From Sphingomonas ginsenosidimutans (GTDB taxonomy: Bacteria; Pseudomonadota; Alphaproteobacteria; Sphingomonadales; Sphingomonadaceae): a stretch of DNA of 64,000 nt. Shown here piece by piece: positions 28,989-39,230 of the stretch. A program made the position numbers and the translations under genes. The stretch lies in NCBI RefSeq assembly GCF_002374835.1, contig NZ_NWVD01000004.1, positions 186,001 to 250,000 of the forward strand, given 5' to 3'. Position 1 is the stretch's first letter; the number at the start of each line of letters is the position of its first letter. Under the pieces are notes generated by a model. The model had not been told where the DNA came from. It searched no databases and saw nothing but the letters and a program-made list of their open reading frames with translations.

Positions 28989-29220
28989 CGATACATACCG
29001 GCGGTCGCGCCGCCTCGACCCGGGGCCACGGCCGTGCGGTCGATCGGATGAGGTACATGACGAACCCGGATCGGCATCCGTTCTCGATACTCGATATCAG
29101 CCGCGCGGTGCACCCCTGCCGGGCGCCGCCGCGTCGCTGTTCGCGGGGTCCGCGTTCGGAGCACTCTGGGTGAAGACGGCGATCAACACAGTCCGAGCAG
29201 ACCGGGCGGAAAGGAAATCC
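28989..29220. other. Spacer between two immunity-like genes
   Basis: This 232-bp gap is free of any reading frame that looks coding. Short frames on the minus strand (for example 28979-29164) are arginine/proline-rich and give no motif. It could hold the promoter of the 28623-28988 gene; no clear -35/-10 pair was seen. Confidence 0.4.
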
Positions 29221-29844
29221 TCAACCACTCGTCTGGTCTCGACTGCGCCCCTCGGCGTGTCGCCGGGCTATCCACATCGAGTTCGGTACGTCTCCGCCGC
29301 CCCATTCGACGACTTGCGTGCCATGAAACATCAGGCCGTAACCGTGCTCGGTATCCCAGGTGCAGGCGAATTCCACGCCGAAATAGGGCGGCTCTCCCAC
29401 CACATCCTGCAGGACGATGTGGAGGAGGCGGCACCTCTGGCGCACTTGCGCTTCGTCCCATGTTCGGTCGACCCGTTCGTCGGTCAACCCATGGATGCCA
29501 TCCTGAAGGGCGGCCAGCTTTCCCAGCGACGAAAGCAGGGCCGTGACGATCGCCCGCTCCACCACCGCATCGTTGCCGATCAGCCACGCGGCCGCCGCGA
29601 TCATAGGCGAACCAGGCAGATCGCCCGCACCATCGTCATTCTCGAAGCTGACCGGCACCTCCCCCGGCTCCGCGAAATCGCGATAGCCGCGACCCGGGTG
29701 AGCCAGCGCGCCGGGCGAATGTTGAAGCGTTGACGTCAGCGGCATCGGCAGAGCGGTCAGCCAGTAGCCCTCGCCACCGTACAGCGTTGGCAAACCGCGG
29801 AGTTCCATAGGTTTGTCGCGGTAAGGAAGCTTGTCCAGGCGCAT
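29221..29844 (-). CDS. DUF6985-like protein, possible immunity protein (orphan)
   Basis: A 207-residue protein. Its C-terminal part (about residues 145-195) contains YFGVEFACTWDTEHGYGLMFHGTQVVEWGG, split here at the 20-residue limit into YFGVEFACTWDTEHG and YGLMFHGTQVVEWGG. This is the pattern I associate with DUF6985, a small family often next to polymorphic toxins and thought to include immunity proteins. The N-terminal part (LRGLPTLYGGEGYWLTAL) is unlike anything I know. Codon use is somewhat less GC-biased than the neighbours (for example CTT, CCT, ACG/ACA and GCT codons), consistent with acquired DNA but not proof. Start could be ATG 29844 or ATG 29808. No toxin gene is nearby. Confidence 0.5.
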   Translation of the reverse strand: MRLDKLPYRDKPMELRGLPTLYGGEGYWLTALPMPLTSTLQHSPGALAHPGRGYRDFAEPGEVPVSFENDDGAGDLPGSPMIAAAAWLIGNDAVVERAIVTALLSSLGKLAALQDGIHGLTDERVDRTWDEAQVRQRCRLLHIVLQDVVGEPPYFGVEFACTWDTEHGYGLMFHGTQVVEWGGGDVPNSMWIARRHAEGRSRDQTSG

Positions 29845-29998
29845 GGTCCAATCCTCCGGTCAGCACATTTATCGCAAGGTTCCGGCGCGTGGCCAACTCG
29901 CCGCGCATTTCGGAGCGCCGCGCGATGCGCGTCGTTTGCCGGGCCTGGACGCTCTCGCGCGCCCCGCCGGTACGAACGGGAGTTGCCTAACCCCCGTC

Positions 29999-31552
<1,554 letters not shown>

Positions 31553-31614
31553 CTAGGCGGCGCGTCGCGCGCGCGCTATCATCGGCGCCCTGTACCGGGG
31601 GAGTTGCCACGACC

Positions 31615-32586
31615 ATGCTGATCGCCGCCATCCTGTTCCTTGTCCTGGTGCTCGCGTACCTGATGACCAGCATCAAGATCGTTCGCCAGGGCTATCAATA
31701 TACGATCGAACATTTCGGCCGCTACACCGCCACCGCGGTGCCGGGGTTCAATTTCTATCCCGCCTTCTTCTACCGCGTCGGACGGCGGGTGAACATGATG
31801 GAGCAGGTGATCGACATTCCAGGGCAGGAAATCATCACCAAGGACAATGCGATGATCTCCACCGACGGGGTGGTGTTCTTTCAGGTGCTGGACGCGCCCA
31901 AGGCAGCCTATGAGGTCAGCGACCTGTACAATGCGCTGCTGAACCTGGTGACGACCAACCTGCGCACCGTGATGGGATCGATGGACCTCGATGAGACGCT
32001 GTCGAAGCGCGACGAGATCAACGCGCGGCTGCTCAATGTCGTCGATCACGCGACGACGCCCTGGGGGGTGAAGATCACCCGTGTCGAGATCAAGGACATC
32101 CGCCCGCCGCAGGATATCGTCAACGCGATGGCGCGGCAGATGAAGGCGGAGCGCGAAAAGCGCGCCAACATCCTCGACGCCGAGGGCAGCCGCGCGTCCG
32201 AGATCCTGCGCGCCGAAGGGCAGAAGCAGGCGCGCATCCTGGAAGCCGAGGGGCGGCGCGAATCCGCCTATCGCGACGCGGAGGCGCGCGAGCGCGCGGC
32301 CGAGGCGGAGGCGAAGGCGACGCAGGTGGTGAGCGAGGCGATCGAGCGTGGCGGCACGCAGGCGATCAACTATTTCATCGCGCAGAAATATGTCGAGGCG
32401 GTCGGCAAGTTCGCGACCAGCCCCAATGCCAAGACGATCCTGTTCCCGGTCGAGGCGACGCAGCTGATCGGGACGTTGGGCGGGATCGGCGAACTGGCCA
32501 AGGAGGCGCTCAAGCCGGATGCGGCGCCGGCCGCGCCGGCCCGGCCGGAGAAGCCGCGCGGGCCGTTCGAGCTGCCGCAATCGTGA
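31615..32586 (+). CDS. SPFH/band-7 membrane protein (stomatin-like, QmcA type)
   Basis: A 323-residue protein with an N-terminal membrane anchor (IAAILFLVLVLAYLMTSI) and the SPFH domain (about residues 25-190, VRQGYQYTIEHFGRYTATAVPG, then the region VPVEVDGVVFFQV-like with NAMISTDGVVFFQ). The long charged helical tail (about 185-290, repeats of EKRANILDAEG and KQARILEAEGRRESAYRDAEARER) is typical of stomatins that oligomerise into membrane rings. It is followed by an NfeD-type partner, the usual pair. Function is membrane-domain organisation or protease regulation; no specific target can be named. Confidence 0.92.
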   Translation: MLIAAILFLVLVLAYLMTSIKIVRQGYQYTIEHFGRYTATAVPGFNFYPAFFYRVGRRVNMMEQVIDIPGQEIITKDNAMISTDGVVFFQVLDAPKAAYEVSDLYNALLNLVTTNLRTVMGSMDLDETLSKRDEINARLLNVVDHATTPWGVKITRVEIKDIRPPQDIVNAMARQMKAEREKRANILDAEGSRASEILRAEGQKQARILEAEGRRESAYRDAEARERAAEAEAKATQVVSEAIERGGTQAINYFIAQKYVEAVGKFATSPNAKTILFPVEATQLIGTLGGIGELAKEALKPDAAPAAPARPEKPRGPFELPQS

Positions 32587-33032
32587 TGCTGGACGATATC
32601 GGGGGCATGGCGACCGGCTGGCTGATCGCCGCGCTGGCGCTGGGGATCGCCGAGCTGGTGGTGCCGGGCGTGTTCCTGATCTTCCTGGCGGTGGCGGCGG
32701 CGATCACCGCCGCGCTGCTGGTGGCGGTGCCGGGCGTCGCGCTGCCGGTGCAATTGCTGTCGTTCGCGGTGTGGAGCGCGGTGGCGGTCGCGGTGGGGCG
32801 GCGGTGGTATCGCGACTTTCCGGTGACCGGCGGCGATGCGCGGCTCAACGACCGCACCGCGCGGATGATCGGCAGCGTCGCGCGGCTGGAAACCGCGATC
32901 GAGCATGGCCGGGGGCGCGTGACGATCGACGACGGCAGCTGGCCGGCGCGCGGCCCCGAACTGCCCGCGGGCAGCGCGGTGCGGATCGTCGCGGTGGACG
33001 GCGGCGTGGTGGTGGTCGAGGCGGAGGATTGA
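32583..33032 (+). CDS. NfeD-like C-terminal-domain protein, partner of the SPFH protein
   Basis: A 149-residue protein starting at GTG 32583 (or ATG 32586), overlapping the SPFH stop. It has two or three hydrophobic helices (about residues 8-75, GWLIAALALGIAELVVPGVFLIF and a following AAAITAALLVAVPG stretch) and a C-terminal OB-fold NfeD domain (GSVARLETAIEHGRGRVTIDDG, then WPARGPELPAGSAVRIVAVDG). NfeD1b proteins are paired with stomatins. A strong 14-bp hairpin follows the stop, acting probably as terminator for both this operon and the convergent pckA. Confidence 0.9.
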   Translation: MMLDDIGGMATGWLIAALALGIAELVVPGVFLIFLAVAAAITAALLVAVPGVALPVQLLSFAVWSAVAVAVGRRWYRDFPVTGGDARLNDRTARMIGSVARLETAIEHGRGRVTIDDGSWPARGPELPAGSAVRIVAVDGGVVVVEAED

Positions 33033-33042
33033 GCCGTATCCT

Positions 33043-33076
33043 CCGGCCCGGTCGCGGGGAGACGCGACCGGGCCGG
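33043..33076. terminator. Strong hairpin between convergent nfeD-like gene and pckA
   Basis: A 14-bp perfect stem, CCGGCCCGGTCGCG (33043-33056) with CGCGACCGGGCCGG (33063-33076) and a six-base loop GGGAGA, lies 10 bases after the nfeD-like stop and just before the end of pckA. There is no T-run; it likely serves as a bidirectional terminator. Confidence 0.6.
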
Positions 33077-33083
33077 CGCGCGG

Positions 33084-34715
33084 TCAGGTCGCGGTCGCGG
33101 GCGCCCTGGGCGCGGCTTCGCGGACGCCCTGGTCGACATGGTCGGCGAATTGCGCGAAATTCTCGTTGAACAGGTCGACGAGCTTCGCGGCGGTCGCGTC
33201 ATAGGCGGCCTTGTCCGCCCAGGTTTCGCGCGGGTCGAGGATCGCGGTGTCGACACCGGGCACCGACACCGGCACCTTGAACCCGAAATTGGGATCGGTA
33301 CGGAATTCGGCATTGTTGAGGCTGCCGTCGAGCGCGGCGTCGAGCAGCGCGCGCGTCGCCTTGATCGGCATGCGGTGGCCGGTGCCGTACTTGCCGCCGG
33401 TCCAGCCGGTGTTGACCAGCCAGCAATCCACCCCGCCCCGCGCGATCCGCTCCTTCAGCAGATTGCCGTAGACCGACGGATGGCGCGGCATGAACGGCGC
33501 GCCGAAGCAGGTGGAGAAGGTCGCGTCCGGTTCGGTCACGCCGATTTCCGTCCCCGCGACACGCGCGGTATAGCCCGACAGGAAATGGTACATCGCCTGA
33601 TCCGGCGTCAGCTTCGCGATCGGCGGCAGGATGCCATAGGCGTCGGCGGTGAGCATGACGATGTTCTTCGGCGTGCCCCCCATGTTCTTTTCTGACGTAT
33701 TGGGGATAAAATCGATCGGATAGGCGCCGCGGCTGTTTTCCGCGAGGCTGTTGTCGTCGAGGTCGAGCTGGCGGGTGACCTCGTCCATCACGACGTTTTC
33801 CAGCACCGTGCCGAAGCGCTTTGTCGTCGCGAAGATCTCCGGCTCGGCATCGGCCGACAGGCGGATCATCTTGGCATAGCAGCCGCCCTCGAAATTGAAG
33901 ACCGCATCGTCCGACCAGCCATGTTCGTCGTCGCCGATCAGCGTGCGCTTGGGATCGGCGGACAGCGTCGTCTTGCCGGTGCCCGACAGGCCGAAGAACA
34001 CCGCGGTGCGCCCGTCGTCCCCCATGTTCGCCGAACAGTGCATCGGCATCACGCCCGCGGTCGGCAGCAGATAGTTGAGGATGCCGAACACCGACTTCTT
34101 CATCTCGCCGGCATATTTCGTGCCGCCGATCAGGATCAGCTTCTCGGTCAGGTTGACCGCGATCACGGTTTCGCTGCGGCAGCCGTGGCGCGCGGGATCG
34201 GCGCGGAAGCTGGGCAGGTCGATGATCGTATAGTCGGGCACGAAGCCCTTCAGTTCGGCCTCCTCCGGCCGGACCAGCATCGTGCGGATGAACAGATTGT
34301 GCCACGCCAGCTCGTTGACGACGCGCACGCGAACGCGGTGCCCCGGCTGCGACCCACCGAACAGGTCCTGGACGAACAGGTCGCCCTTTTCACGCAGCGC
34401 GGCGAGGAAATCGGCCTTCAGCGCCGCGAAATGCGCGGGGTCCATCGGCTTGTTCGACTTGCCCCACCACACGCTATCCTCGGTCTCGGCATCGCGGACG
34501 GTGAACTTGTCCTGCGCCGAGCGGCCGGTGTGCTGACCGGTTTCGACGACCAGCGGGCCGTCGGCCGACAGCTTCCCCTCGCCGCGCGCGACGGCCAGCT
34601 CGACCAGCCGCGCGGTGACAAGGTTCCAGTGGACGGTCGCGCGGGTTTCGATGCCCATCGTGTCCAGTCCGGCGGTAGGAATGCGATCGCTCAATGGTCC
34701 GTCCTCTTCCTGCAT
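33084..34715 (-). CDS. pckA: Phosphoenolpyruvate carboxykinase (ATP)
   Basis: Gluconeogenic conversion of oxaloacetate to phosphoenolpyruvate with ATP. The 543-residue protein has the kinase-1a motif [20 protein letters not shown] (about residues 245-265), the carboxykinase segment [16 protein letters not shown] and the Asp-rich [13 protein letters not shown]. The start could be ATG 34715 or TTG 34694 ([10 protein letters not shown], which fits many family N-termini better). It diverges from chvI across 211 bp; in rhizobia this arrangement is conserved and the ChvG-ChvI system is linked to pckA expression. Confidence 0.96.
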   Translation of the reverse strand: MQEEDGPLSDRIPTAGLDTMGIETRATVHWNLVTARLVELAVARGEGKLSADGPLVVETGQHTGRSAQDKFTVRDAETEDSVWWGKSNKPMDPAHFAALKADFLAALREKGDLFVQDLFGGSQPGHRVRVRVVNELAWHNLFIRTMLVRPEEAELKGFVPDYTIIDLPSFRADPARHGCRSETVIAVNLTEKLILIGGTKYAGEMKKSVFGILNYLLPTAGVMPMHCSANMGDDGRTAVFFGLSGTGKTTLSADPKRTLIGDDEHGWSDDAVFNFEGGCYAKMIRLSADAEPEIFATTKRFGTVLENVVMDEVTRQLDLDDNSLAENSRGAYPIDFIPNTSEKNMGGTPKNIVMLTADAYGILPPIAKLTPDQAMYHFLSGYTARVAGTEIGVTEPDATFSTCFGAPFMPRHPSVYGNLLKERIARGGVDCWLVNTGWTGGKYGTGHRMPIKATRALLDAALDGSLNNAEFRTDPNFGFKVPVSVPGVDTAILDPRETWADKAAYDATAAKLVDLFNENFAQFADHVDQGVREAAPRAPATAT

Positions 34716-34784
34716 CGGCGCGCAGCCGGACGGCCGCGCCCCGTAACCCTGACGATCGGATACCGATACCCGCCGACCGCGTCA

Positions 34785-34792
34785 AACATGTT
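34785..34792. promoter_or_regulatory. AT-rich palindrome AACATGTT in the pckA-chvI divergent region
   Basis: In a GC-rich 211-bp gap the sequence AAACATGTTAAAC stands out, with the perfect 8-bp palindrome AACATGTT at 34785-34792 and a direct repeat GATACC at 34767-34778 nearby. It could be an operator or part of a promoter for chvI. I have no consensus for the ChvI site to compare it with, so this is speculative. Confidence 0.3.
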
Positions 34793-34926
34793 AAACACGC
34801 TGCCGGCGCGTCATGCCGGGACAGCTGCGATCGCGGGCGGGCATTGAGGCGCGCGCCGCTTTGATCTACGCCGCAACGCATGACCCGGACCCTGCCCCGG
34901 CCCGCACCCCTGTTCCGGCCCGTACG

Positions 34927-35631
34927 ATGACCGCTACGATCGCGCTGGTCGACGACGACCGCAACATCCTGACCTCCGTATCGATCCAGCTGCAGGCCGA
35001 AGGGTTCCTGACGCGCGTCTACTCGGACGGCGAGACCGCGCTGAAGGCCCTGACCGACAACCCCGCCGATCTGGCGATCTTCGACATCAAGATGCCGAAG
35101 ATGGACGGTCTGGAGCTGCTGCGCCGGCTGCGGGAGAAGAGCCAGATCCCGGTGATCTTCCTGACCAGCAAGGACGACGAGCTGGACGAGGCGCTGGGGC
35201 TGGCGATGGGCGCCGACGATTATATCGCCAAGCCGTTCAGCCCACGGCTGCTGATCGCGCGCATCCGCGCCATCCTGCGCCGCACCGAGGCCGCCCCCGC
35301 CAGCGACGGCGCGGAGGGTGAGGCGCAGGGGCCGATCGAGCGCGGGCGGCTGATGATGGACCCGGCGCGCCACCGCGTCACCTGGGCGGGCGACGCCGTG
35401 ACGCTGACCGTCACCGAATTCCTGATCCTGGAAACGCTGGCGCAGCGCCCCGGCATCGTGAAGACGCGCAACCAGTTGATGGATGCCGCGTACCAGGACG
35501 ACATCTACGTCGACGACCGGACGATCGATTCGCATATCAAGCGCGTCCGGCGGAAGTTCCGCGAGGTCGATCCGCAGTTCGATTCGATCGAGACGCTGTA
35601 TGGCGCCGGCTATCGCTTCTCCGAGGAGTGA
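34927..35631 (+). CDS. chvI: Response regulator ChvI (OmpR family)
   Basis: Transcription factor of the ChvG-ChvI envelope/acid-response two-component system. The 234-residue protein has a receiver domain with acidic pocket DDDR (about residues 9-12), phosphoacceptor Asp53 ([16 protein letters not shown]) and Lys102 (YIAKPFSP), followed by an OmpR-type winged helix ([22 protein letters not shown], then [20 protein letters not shown]). The start at ATG 34927 is preferred over the in-frame ATG at 34813, which would add 38 residues of low complexity ([14 protein letters not shown]). chvG follows and overlaps it. Confidence 0.93.
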   Translation: MTATIALVDDDRNILTSVSIQLQAEGFLTRVYSDGETALKALTDNPADLAIFDIKMPKMDGLELLRRLREKSQIPVIFLTSKDDELDEALGLAMGADDYIAKPFSPRLLIARIRAILRRTEAAPASDGAEGEAQGPIERGRLMMDPARHRVTWAGDAVTLTVTEFLILETLAQRPGIVKTRNQLMDAAYQDDIYVDDRTIDSHIKRVRRKFREVDPQFDSIETLYGAGYRFSEE

Positions 35632-37174
35632 GGCCGCCGAGCAGGCGGTAGCGCTGACGGGGCGGGTGTCGCTGACGCCGCGTATCCTGGCGGTGAACAT
35701 CTTCGCGCTGTTGCTGCTGGCCGGGGGGTTCTTCTACCTCGACTCCTTCCGCACGCGCATCCTCGACGGGCGCGTCGTGCAGGCCGCGCGCGAGGCGCGG
35801 CTGATGGCCGAGGCGCTGTCCGCGGTCGGCCCGGCGGAACGCGACCCGCTACTGGCGCGACTGGCACGCGACACCGGTGCGCGGCTGCGGCTGTACGGTG
35901 CGGACGGCGCGACGATCGCCGACAGTCGCCAGCTGGGGATCGCCAACTTCCGGCTGGAAGACCCCGACCATGACGGGCTGGCGAAACGCAGCGCGCGCTG
36001 GCTGGATGCCGCGATCGACCGGATCGTGCGCGCGCCGCTGGCCCCCGGCTATCGCGAGCGGCGCAACGGGCACGAATGGAACGACGTGGCGCAGGTGCAG
36101 GCCGGCAAGCCCTATTCCGTCACCATCTGGCGCGCGCCGGATCGCACCCCCGTCATCACCGCCGCCGCGCCGCTGCCGGGCGGCCGCGCGCTGATGAGCA
36201 GCGTCAATGCACGCGACGTCACCGAGCGCGTGCGGCTGGAGCGGTTCCGGCTGAGCGTGGTGCTGATGGTGGCGGCGGTCATCTCGATCGCGTTGTCGCT
36301 GTTCCTGGCGCGCACGATCGTCAACCCGCTGCGCCGCCTTGCCCGCGCGGCGGTGCGCGTGCGGCTGGGCCGGGCGCGCGAGGTGGTGGTGCCGCGACTG
36401 CCCGATCGCCGTGACGAGATCGGGATGCTGGCGCGCGCGCTGTCGGACATGAGCCTGGCGCTGCGCGCGCGGATCGACGCGACCGAGGCGTTCGCCGCGG
36501 ACGTGACGCATGAGTTGAAGAACCCGCTCGCCTCGCTGCGCTCCGCCGTCGACGGGCTGGAACGGGTCCACAACCCGGCGTTGCAGGCCAAGCTGCTCGC
36601 GATCGTCAAGGACGACGTCCACCGGCTCGACCGCCTCATCAGCGACATTTCCGATGCCTCGCGGCTCGATGCGCAATTGAGCCGGGCGACGTTCGAGCCG
36701 GTGGATATCGCCGCGATGATCGGCGCGATGGTCGCCGACCGGCTGCACCGCGGGGTCGCGCGCGACGTGCGGCTGCGGTTCGACCGGCCCGATCCGGCAC
36801 CGCTGATCGTGCAGGGCGAGGGCGCGCGGCTGGAACGCGTGTTCGCCAACCTGCTGGACAATGCCATTTCCTTTTCCCCCGACGGCGGGCTGGTGAGCAT
36901 CGCCGCGCGGCGCGACCAGGCGATGCTGGAGATCCGCGTCGAGGACGAGGGGCCGGGCGTGCCCGAGGAAGCGCGCGAGGCGATCTTCCGCCGGTTCCAC
37001 TCGGTCCGCCCGTCGAGCGAGGGGTTCGGCGAACATTCCGGACTGGGGCTGGCGATCGCGCGGACGATCGTCGACGGGCACCAGGGCGAGATCACCGTGG
37101 AACAGCGCGAGGACCGGTCGAGCGGCGCGCGCTTCGTCGTTCGCCTGCCGCTGGTGCCGGAGGTGCCGCAATGA
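35600..37174 (+). CDS. chvG: Sensor histidine kinase ChvG
   Basis: Membrane kinase that senses envelope, acid or osmotic conditions and phosphorylates ChvI. From ATG 35600 the protein is 524 residues: first transmembrane helix ([17 protein letters not shown], about 32-48), periplasmic sensor domain (about 50-210), second helix ([17 protein letters not shown]), HAMP domain ([17 protein letters not shown]), and phosphoacceptor His304 in [16 protein letters not shown], then the ATPase domain with N box [13 protein letters not shown] and [16 protein letters not shown]. The ATG lies 32 bases inside chvI; a GTG at 35666 would shorten it. The stop overlaps hprK by ATGA. Confidence 0.92.
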   Translation: MAPAIASPRSEAAEQAVALTGRVSLTPRILAVNIFALLLLAGGFFYLDSFRTRILDGRVVQAAREARLMAEALSAVGPAERDPLLARLARDTGARLRLYGADGATIADSRQLGIANFRLEDPDHDGLAKRSARWLDAAIDRIVRAPLAPGYRERRNGHEWNDVAQVQAGKPYSVTIWRAPDRTPVITAAAPLPGGRALMSSVNARDVTERVRLERFRLSVVLMVAAVISIALSLFLARTIVNPLRRLARAAVRVRLGRAREVVVPRLPDRRDEIGMLARALSDMSLALRARIDATEAFAADVTHELKNPLASLRSAVDGLERVHNPALQAKLLAIVKDDVHRLDRLISDISDASRLDAQLSRATFEPVDIAAMIGAMVADRLHRGVARDVRLRFDRPDPAPLIVQGEGARLERVFANLLDNAISFSPDGGLVSIAARRDQAMLEIRVEDEGPGVPEEAREAIFRRFHSVRPSSEGFGEHSGLGLAIARTIVDGHQGEITVEQREDRSSGARFVVRLPLVPEVPQ

Positions 37175-37599
37175 CCGACACGCTGACGCTGCACGCCACC
37201 ACGGTCGCGATCGGCGGATGGGGGGTGATCATCACCGGGCGGTCGGGGGCGGGCAAATCCGACCTGGCGCTGCGCCTGATCGACCGCGGCGCGGAGCTGG
37301 TGTCCGACGATTACACCGTGCTGACCGCCAGCGACGGGGTGCTGACCGCCGCCGCCCCCGCGACGATCGCGGGGCGGATGGAGGTGCGCGGGATCGGAAT
37401 CGTCGATTGGCCCTATCGAATCGTCGCGCCGGTCGTCATGGCGGTGGCGCTCGGCGATGAGGACGAACGGATGCCCGACCCGCAGATGATCGAGATCGCC
37501 GGCGTCACCCTGCCCCAGGTGGTGATCGACCCGCGCTGGCCCAGCGCGCCGATCAAGGTCGAATGGGCGCTGGCGCGCGCGGTGGAGGCGGCGCGATGA
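37171..37599 (+). CDS. hprK: HPr kinase/phosphorylase, short alphaproteobacterial form
   Basis: A 142-residue protein equivalent to the C-terminal kinase domain of HprK, which phosphorylates a serine on HPr. The Walker A loop is GRSGAGKSDLALRL (residues 23-36), followed by LVSDDYTVL and the conserved PHI-like VRGIGIVDWPYRI and EVALGDEDERMP segments. The N-terminal half found in Gram-positive HprK is absent, as in other alphaproteobacteria. It is overlapped on both sides by chvG and rapZ. Its expected substrate HPr is encoded in the same operon at 38932. Confidence 0.93.
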   Translation: MTDTLTLHATTVAIGGWGVIITGRSGAGKSDLALRLIDRGAELVSDDYTVLTASDGVLTAAAPATIAGRMEVRGIGIVDWPYRIVAPVVMAVALGDEDERMPDPQMIEIAGVTLPQVVIDPRWPSAPIKVEWALARAVEAAR

Positions 37600-38498
37600 C
37601 CGAGGTACTGATCGTCACCGGCATGGCGGGCGCGGGCAAGACCAATGTGCTCAAGACGCTGGAAGACCTGGGCTGGGAGACGGTCGACAACATTCCGTTG
37701 TCGCTGCTGGGGCGCGTGGTGATCGCCCCGGCCGGCGACGGCGGCGGGCCGGAGCGGCCGATCGCGGTCGGGCTGGGCACGGGAACGCGCGATTTCGATC
37801 CGGAGGCGGTGATCCGCCATGTCGACCACCTGCGCACCCGTGCCGGCGTCTCGGCGGAGATCCTGTTCCTCGACTGTTCCGGTAGCGAGTTGGCGCGTCG
37901 CTATGTCGAGACGCGGCGGCGCCACCCGCTGGCCACCGATCGCCCCGCGGCCGAGGGGATCGCGCAGGAGCGCACGCTGCTGGCGCCGCTGCGCGCGGCG
38001 GCCGACCGGCTGATCGACACGACGCGGATGCGCCCCAACGCGCTGGCGCAGCAGATCCGCGAGGCGTTCGTGCGCGAGGCGCAGGGCGAAACGACGCTGA
38101 CGGTCGAGTCGTTCGGCTTTTCGCGCGGTGTGCCGACCGGCGCCGACCTGGTGTTCGACATGCGGTTCCTGCGCAATCCGCACTGGGACCCGGCGCTGCG
38201 CCCGCTGACGGGGCGCGACGCGCGCGTCGGCGCCTATATCGCGGCGGACCCCGCCTATGACGAGGCGGTCGGGCGGATCGAGGAGCTGCTGCTGCTCCTG
38301 CTGCCGCGCTACCATGCGGAGGGAAAACCCTATGTCACCGTCGCCTTCGGGTGCACGGGGGGCAAGCATCGCTCGGTCCATGTCGCCGAGCGCGTGGCTG
38401 GGCGGTTGCGCGACGGCGGTTTTTCGCCCACCATCCGGCATCGCGATCTGGGCGCCGCGCCGCAGGATACGCCTGAGGGACGGCCGCAGGGTCTATGA
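37596..38498 (+). CDS. rapZ: RapZ-family nucleotide-binding protein
   Basis: In E. coli RapZ binds the small RNA GlmZ and controls glucosamine-6-phosphate synthase; in alphaproteobacteria the role is less known because those sRNAs are absent. The 300-residue protein has the P-loop TGMAGAGKTNVLKTL (residues 8-22), a second segment GLGTGTRDFDP, FGFSRGVPTGADLVFDMRFL and the C-terminal GCTGGKHRSVHVAERV. Start at ATG 37596, overlapping the hprK stop. It sits between the HPr kinase and the EIIA and HPr genes, consistent with a PTS-linked role. Confidence 0.94.
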   Translation: MTEVLIVTGMAGAGKTNVLKTLEDLGWETVDNIPLSLLGRVVIAPAGDGGGPERPIAVGLGTGTRDFDPEAVIRHVDHLRTRAGVSAEILFLDCSGSELARRYVETRRRHPLATDRPAAEGIAQERTLLAPLRAAADRLIDTTRMRPNALAQQIREAFVREAQGETTLTVESFGFSRGVPTGADLVFDMRFLRNPHWDPALRPLTGRDARVGAYIAADPAYDEAVGRIEELLLLLLPRYHAEGKPYVTVAFGCTGGKHRSVHVAERVAGRLRDGGFSPTIRHRDLGAAPQDTPEGRPQGL

Positions 38499-38935
38499 AC
38501 GGAATGTCGAAAACAATGATCGGCCCCATGATCGGCCTGGTACTCGTCACCCATGGCCGGCTCGCGGATGAATTCGTGACGGCGATGGAGCATGTCGTCG
38601 GGCCGCAGAAACAGGTGCGTACCGTCGCGATCGGCCCCGACGACGATATGGAGGCGCGGCGCGCCGACATCGCCGGGGCGATCGCGGAGGTGGACGACGG
38701 GCGCGGCGTGATCGTGCTGACCGACCTGTTCGGCGGCACGCCCTCCAACCTGGCGATCTCGCTGATGGAGCGCGGGCGCGTGGAGGTGATCGCGGGGATC
38801 AACCTGCCGATGCTGATCCGGCTCGAATCGGCGCGCAAGGCGATGACCGTCGTCGCCGCGGTGGCCGCCGCGCGCGAGGCGGGGCGCAAATATATCTCGG
38901 TGGCGTCCGAGGTGCTGGGCGAGGCGGCGGCGTGA
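38495..38935 (+). CDS. PTS EIIA component, mannose family
   Basis: A 146-residue EIIA(Man)-like domain. The phosphorylated histidine is His20 in LVLVTHGRLADEF (or residue 9 if the internal ATG at 38528 is used), and IVLTDLFGGTPSNLAISLM is the family core. No EIIB, EIIC or EIID gene accompanies it. So it probably serves in regulation by the HPr-EIIA phosphorelay and not in mannose uptake. The start overlaps rapZ and its stop overlaps the GTG of the HPr gene. Confidence 0.92.
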   Translation: MNGMSKTMIGPMIGLVLVTHGRLADEFVTAMEHVVGPQKQVRTVAIGPDDDMEARRADIAGAIAEVDDGRGVIVLTDLFGGTPSNLAISLMERGRVEVIAGINLPMLIRLESARKAMTVVAAVAAAREAGRKYISVASEVLGEAAA

Positions 38936-39201
38936 CCGTCTCGCGCACCGTCGAGGTCACCAACCGCCGCGGTCTGCACGCGCGCGCCAGCGCCAAGTTC
39001 GTGACGCTGGCGTCGAACCTGCCGACGTCGGTGAAGGTCGCCAAGGGCGATTCGGAGGTGATCGGCACGTCGATCATGGGGCTGATGATGCTGGGCGCCG
39101 CGAAGGGCGACCATATCACGATCAGCGCCGACGGCGACGCCGCCGAGGATGCGGTGCAGGCGATGTGCGCGCTGGTGGAGGGCAAGTTCGGGGAGGATTG
39201 A
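38932..39201 (+). CDS. Phosphocarrier protein HPr
   Basis: An 89-residue HPr. The EI-dependent phosphorylation site is His16 in NRRGLHARASAKF; the HprK target is probably Ser47 in GTSIMGLMML, which is well preserved. Both sites together with the nearby hprK suggest that metabolite-controlled serine phosphorylation regulates the His phosphorelay. The start is GTG 38932, overlapping the EIIA stop (GTGA). Enzyme I (ptsI/ptsP) is not in the window. Confidence 0.95.
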   Translation: MTVSRTVEVTNRRGLHARASAKFVTLASNLPTSVKVAKGDSEVIGTSIMGLMMLGAAKGDHITISADGDAAEDAVQAMCALVEGKFGED

Positions 39202-39230
39202 TCCCCCTTCCCGTCCATGTGCGCCGCCTG

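Noticed and set aside
38495..39201. A sugar-transporting mannose PTS
   Set aside because: Only EIIA and HPr are present, with no EIIB, EIIC, EIID or EI gene, so transport is not supported.
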